Below, in pieces: positions 1 to 7,652 of a stretch of DNA of 64,000 bases. The translations under genes and the position numbers were made by a program. Source of the DNA: Spirochaetales bacterium (GTDB lineage Bacteria; Spirochaetota; Spirochaetia; ARS1246); the NCBI GenBank assembly GCA_002688185.1, contig NZCE01000050.1:24759-88758 (forward strand), written 5' to 3'. Each line of letters begins with the position of its first letter. Positions within the stretch are counted from its first letter, which is position 1. The notes under the pieces were generated by a model. It had not been told where the DNA came from. It saw only the letters and a list, made by a program, of their open reading frames with translations, and did no database searches.

Positions 1-461
1 ATGGTCTGTCAATTGCGTGGGCCGTAACCGAGCACCTGCTCGAGCAGTCTGCAAAAGTGTTGTTTGCTACGCACTTCCATGAGCTTACATTCATTGAACA
101 TCCCAAAAAGCAGAATCTTGCACTTTCCATCGCAGAACATGGCGATGAAATAGTCTTCCTAAAAAAAGTGAAGCCAGGTGCCGTCAACCATTCGTACGGG
201 ATTCACGTGGCCAAACTGGCCGGCGTACCCCGGGAGGTGGTGCAACGGGCGGAGGCAATACTCAAAAAACTCCTTGAACATGAGCGTCAGGACGCGTTGC
301 CCGAAGCAAATGATAGAATAGAAGAACCCCAAACTAGTCTATTTGATCAGGATGATTTACTCCTCAAGGAGATCGCGTCCGTTGATGTAAACAGTATTAC
401 CCCGGTTGAAGCGCTCAATCTTATCAACCGTTGGAAACTCGAGCTGAATAAGCAAGAATAA
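1..461 (+). CDS. mutS: DNA mismatch repair protein MutS, C-terminal end (partial)
   Basis: The reading frame is open from position 3 and runs off the left edge of the window. It encodes the last 153 residues of MutS. The part that remains is the end of the ABC-type ATPase domain, where GLSIAWAV and the LFATHFHEL segment form the usual switch region, followed by the helical dimerisation tail (HVAKLAGVPREVVQRAEAILKKL). MutS recognises mismatched bases and recruits MutL. The tail ends with a short acidic linker and a small helical module typical of full-length MutS1. No internal start is needed, because the gene begins outside the window. It is followed after 53 bases by a comF-like gene on the same strand. 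The family call is secure; only the extent is limited. Confidence 0.95.
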   Translation, partial: GLSIAWAVTEHLLEQSAKVLFATHFHELTFIEHPKKQNLALSIAEHGDEIVFLKKVKPGAVNHSYGIHVAKLAGVPREVVQRAEAILKKLLEHERQDALPEANDRIEEPQTSLFDQDDLLLKEIASVDVNSITPVEALNLINRWKLELNKQE

Positions 462-514
462 AGCCTTCCTCGGTGGCTGAAGCAGGATTTCGTGTCTGAT
501 AGTACATACATTAT

Positions 515-1243
515 ATGGCGTCGCGACTATTTTCTTCTTACAAAAGTATCGTTCGCACGATGTCGGATGCGGTTCTAACGACTCGATGCTGCCTCTGCAG
601 CGGGCCGCTGGTGCTGATTCATCACAAACCATATCCGATATGCGACGAGTGTGCGCAGACAATCGATGCAGCACCGCTACCAAGATGCCTTATTTGCAGC
701 ATGCCGTTAGTGTCAGAGCACCGTGTCTGTACGCGATGTAGAAACCGCTCCTACGAGTTTGCATCCAACTACTCGCTTTTTGTATACAGCGGAACGATTA
801 AAGAGCTTATCTATCAGTACAAAGCAAAAGACATAAAGGACCTTGCGTCGTTATTTGCAGAGCATCTTGCGCCGATTATCCATATTCGCTTTCCAGGAAA
901 ACCGGTTGTACCCGTTCCATACCGACCGGTACGCAAAAAAAAGCGTGGATGGGATCAAGTTGAGTGTATTGCCTTCGAGCTCAAGAAACGGTTCAACACC
1001 AACGTTTTGAAGGTGCTGCGGCGACGTAATTCGGTCGCCCAAAAAATATTAAGCTATGAAGAACGGAAGACAAATCTCTCGGGCAGAATACATGTGAGAC
1101 AATCGTTTAAGAGCGTACCGTCGGAAATAGTGCTGCTCGACGACATTTTTACCACCGGCGCAACCGGCGATGAGTGCGCACGCGTGCTAAAGGGATTTGG
1201 TGCTGAGACCGTGCATATGGTGACAATCGCCATAGATCGATGA
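515..1243 (+). CDS. comF: ComF family phosphoribosyltransferase-like protein
   Basis: This encodes up to 242 residues. The N-terminal third carries two treble-clef-like cysteine sets, CCLCSG with CDEC and CLIC with CTRC, which probably bind zinc. The C-terminal part has the type I phosphoribosyltransferase fold with the PRPP loop VLLDDIFTTGAT near residue 210. ComF proteins are linked to DNA uptake in competent bacteria. A biochemical reaction is not firmly known, so competence here is an inference. The ATG at 515 has no obvious ribosome site. A second ATG at 560 (MSDAVLTTRCC) leaves the cysteine module intact and is a real alternative start. The gene follows mutS and precedes a promoter and terminator block, so it probably ends a transcription unit. 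Confidence 0.85.
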   Translation: MASRLFSSYKSIVRTMSDAVLTTRCCLCSGPLVLIHHKPYPICDECAQTIDAAPLPRCLICSMPLVSEHRVCTRCRNRSYEFASNYSLFVYSGTIKELIYQYKAKDIKDLASLFAEHLAPIIHIRFPGKPVVPVPYRPVRKKKRGWDQVECIAFELKKRFNTNVLKVLRRRNSVAQKILSYEERKTNLSGRIHVRQSFKSVPSEIVLLDDIFTTGATGDECARVLKGFGAETVHMVTIAIDR

Positions 1244-1282
1244 TGCCTGGGGATGCCGTGTGGTACTTTTAGAATTGCTCAC

Positions 1283-1311
1283 TTGACAGTATTTTTGTGC
1301 CTTGGTATGTT
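1283..1311 (+). promoter_or_regulatory. Predicted sigma70-type promoter of the rimP-nusA-infB operon
   Basis: TTGACA at 1283-1288 and TATGTT at 1306-1311 are separated by exactly 17 bases, a near-consensus housekeeping promoter. It lies in the 128-base gap after comF. Transcription would start near 1318, giving a leader of about 70 bases before the rimP ATG at 1387. The overlapping CATAAT at about 1322 could serve as an alternative -10 element. Confidence 0.6.
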
Positions 1312-1340
1312 CACTATGGTAACATAATGCCCGTGACTTC

Positions 1341-1368
1341 AAAGAGTCGGCTTTCGGCTCTTTTTTTA
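1341..1368 (+). terminator. Intrinsic terminator-like hairpin inside the rimP-nusA leader
   Basis: AAAGAG at the left and CTCTTT at the right close a hairpin with an inner G-C/G-U stem and a short loop, followed directly by a run of seven T. It lies after the predicted promoter and before rimP. It could end comF read-through. It could equally be a leader attenuator that tunes the nusA operon. The sequence cannot decide between these two roles. Confidence 0.6.
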
Positions 1369-1386
1369 TAGGTGAAGGTTGCGTAT

Positions 1387-1839
1387 ATGGACGCGCAATC
1401 AAACGACACAAGCGACCCTCTCTATAATGAGATCGCCCCGGTAATCAGGGGCTTGGGATACACCGTGGTGGAGCTCAAATGCCGGCAAAGGCAGAAAACG
1501 CTGCACGCGGTAGCTATTATCCACAAAGACGGCGGTGTGGGTCTTGAAGATTGCACCGGCGTGCATAAGGCGATATATCCGCGTTTGGAGGTGCTCAGGA
1601 GCGGCGTGGATATTAACCTCGAGGTCTCGTCGCCTGGAATTTATCGAAAATTCAAAAGCCCTCGAGAGTTTGCCATCTTCAAGGGCTACGGTGTCAAAAT
1701 ACTGCTCGATGGTGAGAGCGAATGGCAGAAGGGTACTATCGGCGATGTCGCCAAAAACGCGGTTTGCATTATGTCTGAACGAGGCAATGAGAATATCGAT
1801 TTTTCACGAATACGAAAAGCAAAGTTGGATGATCCGTAG
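1387..1839 (+). CDS. rimP: Ribosome maturation factor RimP
   Basis: RimP assists late assembly of the 30S ribosomal subunit. The 150-residue product has the family layout: an N-terminal alpha/beta domain (VIRGLGYTVVELKCRQ, then the conserved GGVGLEDCTGVHKAI segment around residues 50-65) and an SH3-like C-terminal domain that begins after EVSSPGIYRKF. The frame is also open from a GTG at 1372. I chose the ATG at 1387 because a GAAGG ribosome site lies just upstream and the length then fits the family. It is the first gene of the conserved rimP-nusA-infB-rbfA-truB series. The gap to nusA is 18 bases and contains a TAGGAGG ribosome site that overlaps the rimP stop codon. Confidence 0.93.
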   Translation: MDAQSNDTSDPLYNEIAPVIRGLGYTVVELKCRQRQKTLHAVAIIHKDGGVGLEDCTGVHKAIYPRLEVLRSGVDINLEVSSPGIYRKFKSPREFAIFKGYGVKILLDGESEWQKGTIGDVAKNAVCIMSERGNENIDFSRIRKAKLDDP

Positions 1840-1857
1840 GAGGCGTGATACAGCATA

Positions 1858-3387
1858 ATGGCATCTGGACTCGGAGACGCAATACGACAGCTTGTACACG
1901 ATCGCGGCATATCGGAAGAGCTTGTCGAAAAAACAGTAGAAGAATTGCTCATTGCGGCGTACAAGCGCAAATACGGCACTTCTGATAATGCAGTTGTCCG
2001 TTTCAGCGATGATTTTGATGAAGTATACATCTTCGCAAGAAAAAACATCGTTGAAGAAGTGATGGATCCTGTGGAGGAGATCTCACTAGAGGAAGCTCTC
2101 GGATATAACGAAGAGTGCGAAATTGGCGATGAGTTGCTCATTGAGATAAACCCGAAAGATTTCGATCGAGTTGCCGTCCAGAGCGCGAAACAGAAGGCAA
2201 AACAGACACTGAGGGAGATTCAAAAGGACACGCTATATTCTGAGTTCGCGGATAAAGTCGGCGAGATGATTATCGGATATTACCAGCGGGAGAGAAACGG
2301 CAATATTTACGTTGATCTTGGGAAAACGGAAGGAATTTTGCCGAAGCGTTACCAGTCCCCGAGGGAGATTTACCGGCCAAATGATCGAATAAAAGCGATG
2401 ATATATGAGGTAAATAAATCACCCACCGGCCTTCAGATTGTTCTTACCAGAACGCATACGGAGTTTGTAAAGCGGATTTTTGAGCTCGAGGTGCCGGAAA
2501 TCTATGACAAAACCGTCGAGATATTCAAAATTGTGCGTGAACCTGGATATCGGACAAAGATAGCAGTCTACTCTAACCGCGACGATGTTGATCCGGTCGG
2601 GGCGTGCGTCGGGATGAAGGGTGTTCGGATACAATCGGTTGTCCGTGAATTAGAGGGCGAGAAAATTGACATTCTTAAATATGATACGGATCCCAGAGAT
2701 TTTATTCGCAATGCACTTTCACCGGCTGATGTTGACTCAGTTGTAATTTATGATGATGCAAAGCGCCAGGCGCTGGCGGTAGTCGATGAAGGACAGCTCT
2801 CCCTAGCAATAGGCAAGCAGGGACTGAATGTGCGTCTGGCAAATCGCCTCGTTGATTGGAACATCGATGTGAAAACAGCGGAGCAATTTGGCGAGATGGA
2901 TATAGCGGTCGAGTCTAAAAGGGCCGTCTCGGCGCTGTTTGGTGATATAGAGGAAGAAGAGGAAGAGATTACCAGGATAGCCGAGCTTCCCGATCTGCCC
3001 GAGAGAATTGCTGAGCTGCTTTCGCAGAACGGTATTGAGTTTATTGAAGCGCTGATCGGTATGAGCTCCGAGGATCTAGAGAAAATGGACGGCATTACTG
3101 CCGACGATGTAAAAACCATCCGGTCAATTATCTCCGATAGTATCGAAGTTATTGAAGAGGCCGAGGCTCCGGAAATCCCTGAGAGTGACGAAGAAGCTAC
3201 CGCGGAAAGTGAAGAGGACTCAGATCGGCTTGATGAAGATGAGATAGAGGAAGAGGATAAATACGAATGCCCCGAGTGCGGATCTGAGATTACAATTGAA
3301 ATGACCGCTTGCCCAAATTGCGGTGTCGGTTTAAGTTTTGAATTTGAGGATGAAGAGGATTCTGAAGAAGAATCTGAAGAAGAATAA
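1858..3387 (+). CDS. nusA: Transcription termination/antitermination factor NusA with C-terminal zinc ribbon
   Basis: NusA binds RNA polymerase and nascent RNA to control pausing, termination and antitermination. The 509-residue product shows the N-terminal polymerase-binding domain (residues 1-125), an S1 domain (about 135-200) and two KH domains (about 205-345, with VGMKGVRIQ and AIGKQGLNVRLA). A single helix-hairpin-helix-like repeat follows near 380-430. An acidic linker then leads to a four-cysteine zinc ribbon, CPEC and CPNC, at about residues 470-487, and an acidic tail. The core is standard. The zinc ribbon and acidic tail are not part of the common bacterial NusA and are probably a lineage addition. 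The gene sits between rimP and infB in the usual order. Confidence 0.95.
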   Translation: MASGLGDAIRQLVHDRGISEELVEKTVEELLIAAYKRKYGTSDNAVVRFSDDFDEVYIFARKNIVEEVMDPVEEISLEEALGYNEECEIGDELLIEINPKDFDRVAVQSAKQKAKQTLREIQKDTLYSEFADKVGEMIIGYYQRERNGNIYVDLGKTEGILPKRYQSPREIYRPNDRIKAMIYEVNKSPTGLQIVLTRTHTEFVKRIFELEVPEIYDKTVEIFKIVREPGYRTKIAVYSNRDDVDPVGACVGMKGVRIQSVVRELEGEKIDILKYDTDPRDFIRNALSPADVDSVVIYDDAKRQALAVVDEGQLSLAIGKQGLNVRLANRLVDWNIDVKTAEQFGEMDIAVESKRAVSALFGDIEEEEEEITRIAELPDLPERIAELLSQNGIEFIEALIGMSSEDLEKMDGITADDVKTIRSIISDSIEVIEEAEAPEIPESDEEATAESEEDSDRLDEDEIEEEDKYECPECGSEITIEMTACPNCGVGLSFEFEDEEDSEEESEEE

Positions 3388-3411
3388 AAAGGGGTACTTA
3401 AAAGGAGCTGT

Positions 3412-5955
3412 ATGGCTGACGAACAGGAAAATAAGCAGAAACCCAAAGCAACCCTTATAAAGCATAGGAAGCCTGCGCCGGTCTCGGAACCGGCTGATGA
3501 CGAGAAAAAGATAGAAAAGAAAAAGGTCGTCGTCATAAAGAAAAAAAAGCCAAAGCCGAGGGTGATTGTAAAGTCTGAACCCGTGCCCGCTGAAAAGGCG
3601 GCTATTCAGCCGATTTCTTCTGCGGAGCATCGGAGCGGCTCTGCACCGCGGCCGGGAGTTGAAAGACCGGTTGCCAGGGATGGTCGGCCCGGTGATGTCC
3701 GAACCGGCCCGGCTCAAGAGTTGAGGACGGGTCGGCGCGAACCGGTGGGACCTCGGTCTCCGAGTCCCAGGAGACCGCAGCAGGGCGGCGGCCAATTTCA
3801 ACGTGGGGGAGCACAAGCCAGGCAGAGGACTGACAGCAGACCGCCTTCAGGGCGACCACCTTCAGGCAGGCCGCCTTCAGGCAGGCCACCTTCAGGCAGG
3901 CCGTCTTCGGGTAGGCCGCCTTCGGGCAGATCGTCAAACCAACGACCTCCGGCCGGCAGGGGTGGAGGTAGGCCGACTTCCGGACGACCTCAGCAGAGAC
4001 AGTTCGGTCGTTCCGGTGGCGGTCAACAGAGGCCGTCGCAGCCTACCGCAGAGAAAAAGCCGGTTGGCAAGAAGTTTTATAAATCCAAGAAAAAATCCGC
4101 GCCTTCTTGGAAGAAAAGAGAACAGATCAAGGAACGGGACTTTCAGATAAAAAAGCGCCAGATTATCCAAAAGGCAAATCCCGTGCCAAAGCAAATCGAT
4201 ATCATGGAAGTCATTACGGTTTCTGAGCTTGCCAAGAAGATGAATTTGAAGGCATCAGAGCTCATCAGCAAGCTGATGGGAATGGGTATGATGGTGACCA
4301 TAAATCAACAGATAGATGCAGAAACTGCGTCTTTGCTGGCGGAAGAATACGGCTCAAAGGTCAACATCGTCTCACTTTATGATGAAACTATTATCGAGAC
4401 CGAAACGGATACTGATGAGGATCTTAGCTCAAGGCCGCCTGTTGTAACCGTGATGGGGCACGTTGATCACGGAAAAACACAGCTTCTGGATACGATCCGC
4501 AAGACCGACGTCGTTTCCGGCGAGTTTGGCGGCATTACACAACATATTGGAGCATATAAGGTAAAGGTGGGTAACGGCGAGATTGTTTTCTTGGATACGC
4601 CGGGCCACGAGGCTTTTACGCTAATGCGGGCGCGCGGTGCTCAAGTTACTGATATTGTTATTCTTGTAGTTGCGGCCAATGACGGGGCGATGCCTCAAAC
4701 GGTTGAGGCCATCAATCACGCCAAAGATGCCGGTGTTCCGCTTATCGTAGCCGTAAATAAAATAGATCTGCCTGAAGCAAATCCCGATCGCGTAAAACAG
4801 CAGCTTTCAGAATACAACCTTATCCCGGAGGATTGGGGAGGGGGCACTCTGTTTAACGAGGTTTCCGCTCTCAACGGAACCGGGGTAAAAGAACTGCTGG
4901 ATACCGTGGTCCTCCAGTCCGAGATGCTTGAGCTCAAGGCAAACTACGATTGTCGAGCAGAAGGCAAAGTAATTGAGTCTAAAGTGGATCACGGACGCGG
5001 GATCGTGGGGACAGTGTTGGTACAGCGGGGGACGCTTAAGGTAGGCGACGCATTTGTTGCGGGCATCTATCCGGGCAAAGTCCGGGCCATGTTTGATGAC
5101 AAAGGGAATAAAATCGGGCAAGCTACGCCCGCGACGCCTGTGGAAATCCTGGGATTTTCAGGTATTCCTGATGCGGGTGCGCCGTTCCAGGTGACGGAAA
5201 ATGAAAAAACAGCCCGTCAAGTCGGCTTGAAGAGACAGGAGCTAGAGAAACAGGGCGAGGCTATGAAAGTCAAGAAAATCACCCTTGACAACCTGTACGA
5301 TTCAATGCAGGACGGCGAAACACAGGAGCTCAAAGTTATCATCAAAGGCGATGTCCATGGTTCTGTGGAGGCCTTGCAGACGGCACTAGAGAAATTGAGC
5401 ACGGAGGATATTCGGCTTACTGTAATTAACGCTGCCGCGGGAGCGATCATAGAAAATGATGTGAATCTGGCCGTGGCGTCCAACGCAATCATCATCGGAT
5501 TCCATGTCCGCCCCACGCCAAAGGCAGCCGAGCTCGCCGAACATGAAAAGGTGGAAATTCGGAAATACAACATCATATACGATGCTGTCGCGGATATTGA
5601 AGGCGCGATGGAAGGTATGTTGTCGCCGGAGCTCAGGGAACAGGTCGTGGGCCGTGTGGAGGTGCGCAATACCTTTAAAGTGCCGAGAATCGGTGTAATC
5701 GCTGGATGCTATGTAACAGCAGGGCAGATCGGCCGCGGCGCTGACGTGAGAATATTCCGAGATGGAATAGAGATCCTTTCGGGGAAAATCACCTCTTTAA
5801 AGCGTTTTAAAGATGACGCTCGGGTTGTTGAGTCCGGATACGAGTGCGGACTTAGCGTGGACAATTATCTCGATGTTCGTGTGGGTGACGAGCTGGAGGT
5901 GTACGAAGTACGGGAGGTCGCAAAGAAACTCACTCAGGAAGGCGCGAGTGTCTGA
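3412..5955 (+). CDS. infB: Translation initiation factor IF-2
   Basis: IF-2 is the GTPase that brings initiator tRNA to the 30S subunit and promotes subunit joining. The 847-residue product has a long, basic, low-complexity N-terminal region (residues 1-265) rich in Lys, Arg, Pro and Gly. A conserved IF2-N helical module ([20 protein letters not shown]) follows at about 269-290. The G domain begins near residue 340 with the P-loop GHVDHGKT at about 349, then DTPGHE and NKID. Domains II, III and IV complete the protein. A clear AAGGAG site lies just before the ATG. The N-terminal region contains six exact-length 15-base repeats. The gene overlaps rbfA by eight bases. Confidence 0.97.
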   Translation: MADEQENKQKPKATLIKHRKPAPVSEPADDEKKIEKKKVVVIKKKKPKPRVIVKSEPVPAEKAAIQPISSAEHRSGSAPRPGVERPVARDGRPGDVRTGPAQELRTGRREPVGPRSPSPRRPQQGGGQFQRGGAQARQRTDSRPPSGRPPSGRPPSGRPPSGRPSSGRPPSGRSSNQRPPAGRGGGRPTSGRPQQRQFGRSGGGQQRPSQPTAEKKPVGKKFYKSKKKSAPSWKKREQIKERDFQIKKRQIIQKANPVPKQIDIMEVITVSELAKKMNLKASELISKLMGMGMMVTINQQIDAETASLLAEEYGSKVNIVSLYDETIIETETDTDEDLSSRPPVVTVMGHVDHGKTQLLDTIRKTDVVSGEFGGITQHIGAYKVKVGNGEIVFLDTPGHEAFTLMRARGAQVTDIVILVVAANDGAMPQTVEAINHAKDAGVPLIVAVNKIDLPEANPDRVKQQLSEYNLIPEDWGGGTLFNEVSALNGTGVKELLDTVVLQSEMLELKANYDCRAEGKVIESKVDHGRGIVGTVLVQRGTLKVGDAFVAGIYPGKVRAMFDDKGNKIGQATPATPVEILGFSGIPDAGAPFQVTENEKTARQVGLKRQELEKQGEAMKVKKITLDNLYDSMQDGETQELKVIIKGDVHGSVEALQTALEKLSTEDIRLTVINAAAGAIIENDVNLAVASNAIIIGFHVRPTPKAAELAEHEKVEIRKYNIIYDAVADIEGAMEGMLSPELREQVVGRVEVRNTFKVPRIGVIAGCYVTAGQIGRGADVRIFRDGIEILSGKITSLKRFKDDARVVESGYECGLSVDNYLDVRVGDELEVYEVREVAKKLTQEGASV
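3841..3930 (+). repeat. Six in-frame 15-base repeats in infB encoding PPSGR-type units
   Basis: Six consecutive 15-base units, consensus CCGCCTTCAGGCAGG, run from 3841 to 3930 and encode PPSGR or PSSGR. The differences are mostly at third positions, so the protein repeat is under some constraint while the DNA has begun to diverge. Such arrays change length by slippage without shifting the frame. Confidence 0.9.
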
Positions 5956-6313
5956 ACATAGGCTAAAACGAGTAGAAAATCTCATTCGCGATCAGATCAG
6001 CGCCATGATTATGAGAAAAGTGATTAAAGATCCGAGGGTTGATTCGCTTTTGTCCATATCGCGTGTCAAAGTGTCCAAGGATATCGGATACGCGGATGTT
6101 TTTATTTCGGGCATACGAGGTGAGAGGCAAGTTGAGAAGGCCGTGGACGCGCTCAATCATGCCGCCGGGTTTATCCAGCACAAGCTAAAGGGAAAGCTCC
6201 ATTTGAGAAATACCCCAAAATTACGTTTTAAAGTCGATACGTCAATTGCAGAAAGCTTTATCATGTCACAAAAACTAAAAACCATTTCCCCCCTCACTGC
6301 GGAGGAGCAATAG
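5948..6313 (+). CDS. rbfA: Ribosome-binding factor A
   Basis: RbfA is a small KH-like protein that helps mature the 5' end of 16S rRNA in the 30S subunit. The 121-residue product begins [17 protein letters not shown] and contains the conserved DPRV, VSKDIGYADVFIS and LRNTPKLRFKVD segments. I chose the GTG at 5948 because an AGGAAGG ribosome site lies a few bases upstream and the protein then starts exactly where the family does. The frame is open further upstream, but that part is only a shadow of infB. The start overlaps the end of infB by eight bases, which suggests translational coupling. The stop overlaps the ribosome-site region of truB. Confidence 0.93.
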   Translation: MSEHRLKRVENLIRDQISAMIMRKVIKDPRVDSLLSISRVKVSKDIGYADVFISGIRGERQVEKAVDALNHAAGFIQHKLKGKLHLRNTPKLRFKVDTSIAESFIMSQKLKTISPLTAEEQ

Positions 6314-6314
6314 G

Positions 6315-7220
6315 ATCGGCATTTCAAAATATAGCGGCATTATCCTCGTCAACAAGCCAAAAGGAATAACTTCATTTCGCGCCCTGCATACGATAAAAAA
6401 CACGTTAGGCACCAAGAAAGTAGGTCACACGGGAACGCTTGACAAATTTGCATGCGGTCTCCTCGTCGTGTGCGCAGGTTGGTGCACACGTCTTATACCG
6501 CTTTTTGTGGGACTTCCGAAGCGATATGAGGCGACTATATGCTTTGGTAAGGAAACAGATACTCTTGATCCGGAAGGTGAGGTTATCGCTACCGCACCTT
6601 TGCCCCAATGCAACGAGATATACCAGGCACTCCCGGGGCTTAGAGGAAAGATCATGCAGGCGCCTCCCCTGTATTCGGCCATTCACGTCGGGGGCCAACG
6701 AGCATATAAACTGGCGAGAGAGAAAAAGCAGATTAGAATGCGGGAACGGGAAGTTGAGGTTTTTGCACTGGAGGTAACTTCATGCAATTTGCCTGAAGTC
6801 GATATTGAACTGCACTGCTCAAAAGGGACTTATGTCCGGTCACTGGCCAGAGATCTTGGCAGCGCGTGCGGCTCGGCTGCCCATCTCACGAGCCTGAATC
6901 GGACCGCAGTAGGCGATTTTATTGTCGAAGATGCGGTGGACCCAGAGCGTGTCGATGTGCAAAAACACCTAAGGAATCCTGCGGCGGTGTTGGCCGAAAT
7001 CCTCGGCGTAGAGATGGTTACCGTAAGAGAGGAAGCAATAAAGCGGGTGGCACAAGGCGTGCCAATAGAGCTTTGCTTCTTTGAGAGTCCGCCGTCAAAT
7101 GCCGGCATCTTCGGTATGTGCGACAAAAGAGGTCGCCTAAGGGCGGTTGGGGAAACATCCGACGGTCGGTATGCTTATCGGGTTGTGGCTCCTGACAATG
7201 GCGAGGACCACGATGATTGA
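6315..7220 (+). CDS. truB: tRNA pseudouridine-55 synthase TruB, apparently with a non-AUG (ATC) start
   Basis: TruB converts U55 in the T-loop of tRNA to pseudouridine. The essential N-terminal part is plainly present: GIILVNKPKGITS, then GHTGTLDKFACGLL with the catalytic Asp, then RYEA and, later, a C-terminal PUA-like domain. No in-frame ATG, GTG or TTG exists between the upstream stop at 6276 and a GTG at 6468, which lies after the catalytic motif. The best start is ATC at 6315, seven bases after a strong GGAGGAG site. It gives 301 residues, the usual family size. ATT at 6321 and CTG at 6297 are alternatives. A base error at the start codon would also explain this. The function is secure; the start codon is unusual. 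Confidence 0.85.
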   Translation: MGISKYSGIILVNKPKGITSFRALHTIKNTLGTKKVGHTGTLDKFACGLLVVCAGWCTRLIPLFVGLPKRYEATICFGKETDTLDPEGEVIATAPLPQCNEIYQALPGLRGKIMQAPPLYSAIHVGGQRAYKLAREKKQIRMREREVEVFALEVTSCNLPEVDIELHCSKGTYVRSLARDLGSACGSAAHLTSLNRTAVGDFIVEDAVDPERVDVQKHLRNPAAVLAEILGVEMVTVREEAIKRVAQGVPIELCFFESPPSNAGIFGMCDKRGRLRAVGETSDGRYAYRVVAPDNGEDHDD

Positions 7221-7244
7221 CTTTTCCTGCCTAATTTGTACACT
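7217..7244 (+). promoter_or_regulatory. Predicted sigma70-type promoter for rpsO-pnp
   Basis: TTGACT at 7217-7222 overlaps the truB stop codon, and TACACT follows at 7239-7244 after 16 bases. Transcription would begin about 80 bases before rpsO, leaving room for the leader often used by S15 for self-regulation. No specific S15-binding structure could be recognised by eye. Confidence 0.45.
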
Positions 7245-7332
7245 TACACGGGTAAGAATGCGTCTAAACAGCAATAGCGGGTTTACATCCCATAATAGTA
7301 TTGGTTTTTTTTAATTGAATTAAGGAGAGTAA

Positions 7333-7602
7333 ATGTCACTCACAAAAGAAGAAAAGCAAACAATAGTAGAAGAATTTGGTACCGATAGCAAAGACACGGG
7401 CGCACCGGAGGTGCAGATTGCACTCCTTACCAAGCGCATACTATATTTAACGGATCATTCGAAAAATCATAAAAAGGATCACAGCTCGAGACGCGGTTTA
7501 CTCAAGCTCGTAGGGCAACGCAGGAAATTGCTCAAATATCTTCAGAGAACTGATCTTGAAACATATCGGGAAATTCTCGCCAAACTCAATCTACGAAAAT
7601 AG
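7333..7602 (+). CDS. rpsO: 30S ribosomal protein S15
   Basis: S15 is a primary binder of 16S rRNA and bridges to the large subunit. The 89-residue product matches the family length and carries [15 protein letters not shown], the [25 protein letters not shown] core and the final [12 protein letters not shown]. An AAGGAG ribosome site stands six bases before the ATG. It sits between truB and pnp, the order seen in many bacteria, and probably shares a transcript with pnp. A local promoter is predicted just upstream. Confidence 0.97.
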   Translation: MSLTKEEKQTIVEEFGTDSKDTGAPEVQIALLTKRILYLTDHSKNHKKDHSSRRGLLKLVGQRRKLLKYLQRTDLETYREILAKLNLRK

Positions 7603-7652
7603 TAGGTTAACGTCATCATCAAATCGATTATCTTTTTCTCAAGGAAATTATT

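Noticed and set aside
2748..3536. A 262-codon, Ser-rich minus-strand frame opposite nusA
   Set aside because: It is the complement of the acidic GAA/GAG-rich nusA tail, which reads as Ser/Phe codons. No independent gene is supported.
3841..3930. A CRISPR-like array
   Set aside because: The units are contiguous 15-base in-frame repeats without spacers, within infB.
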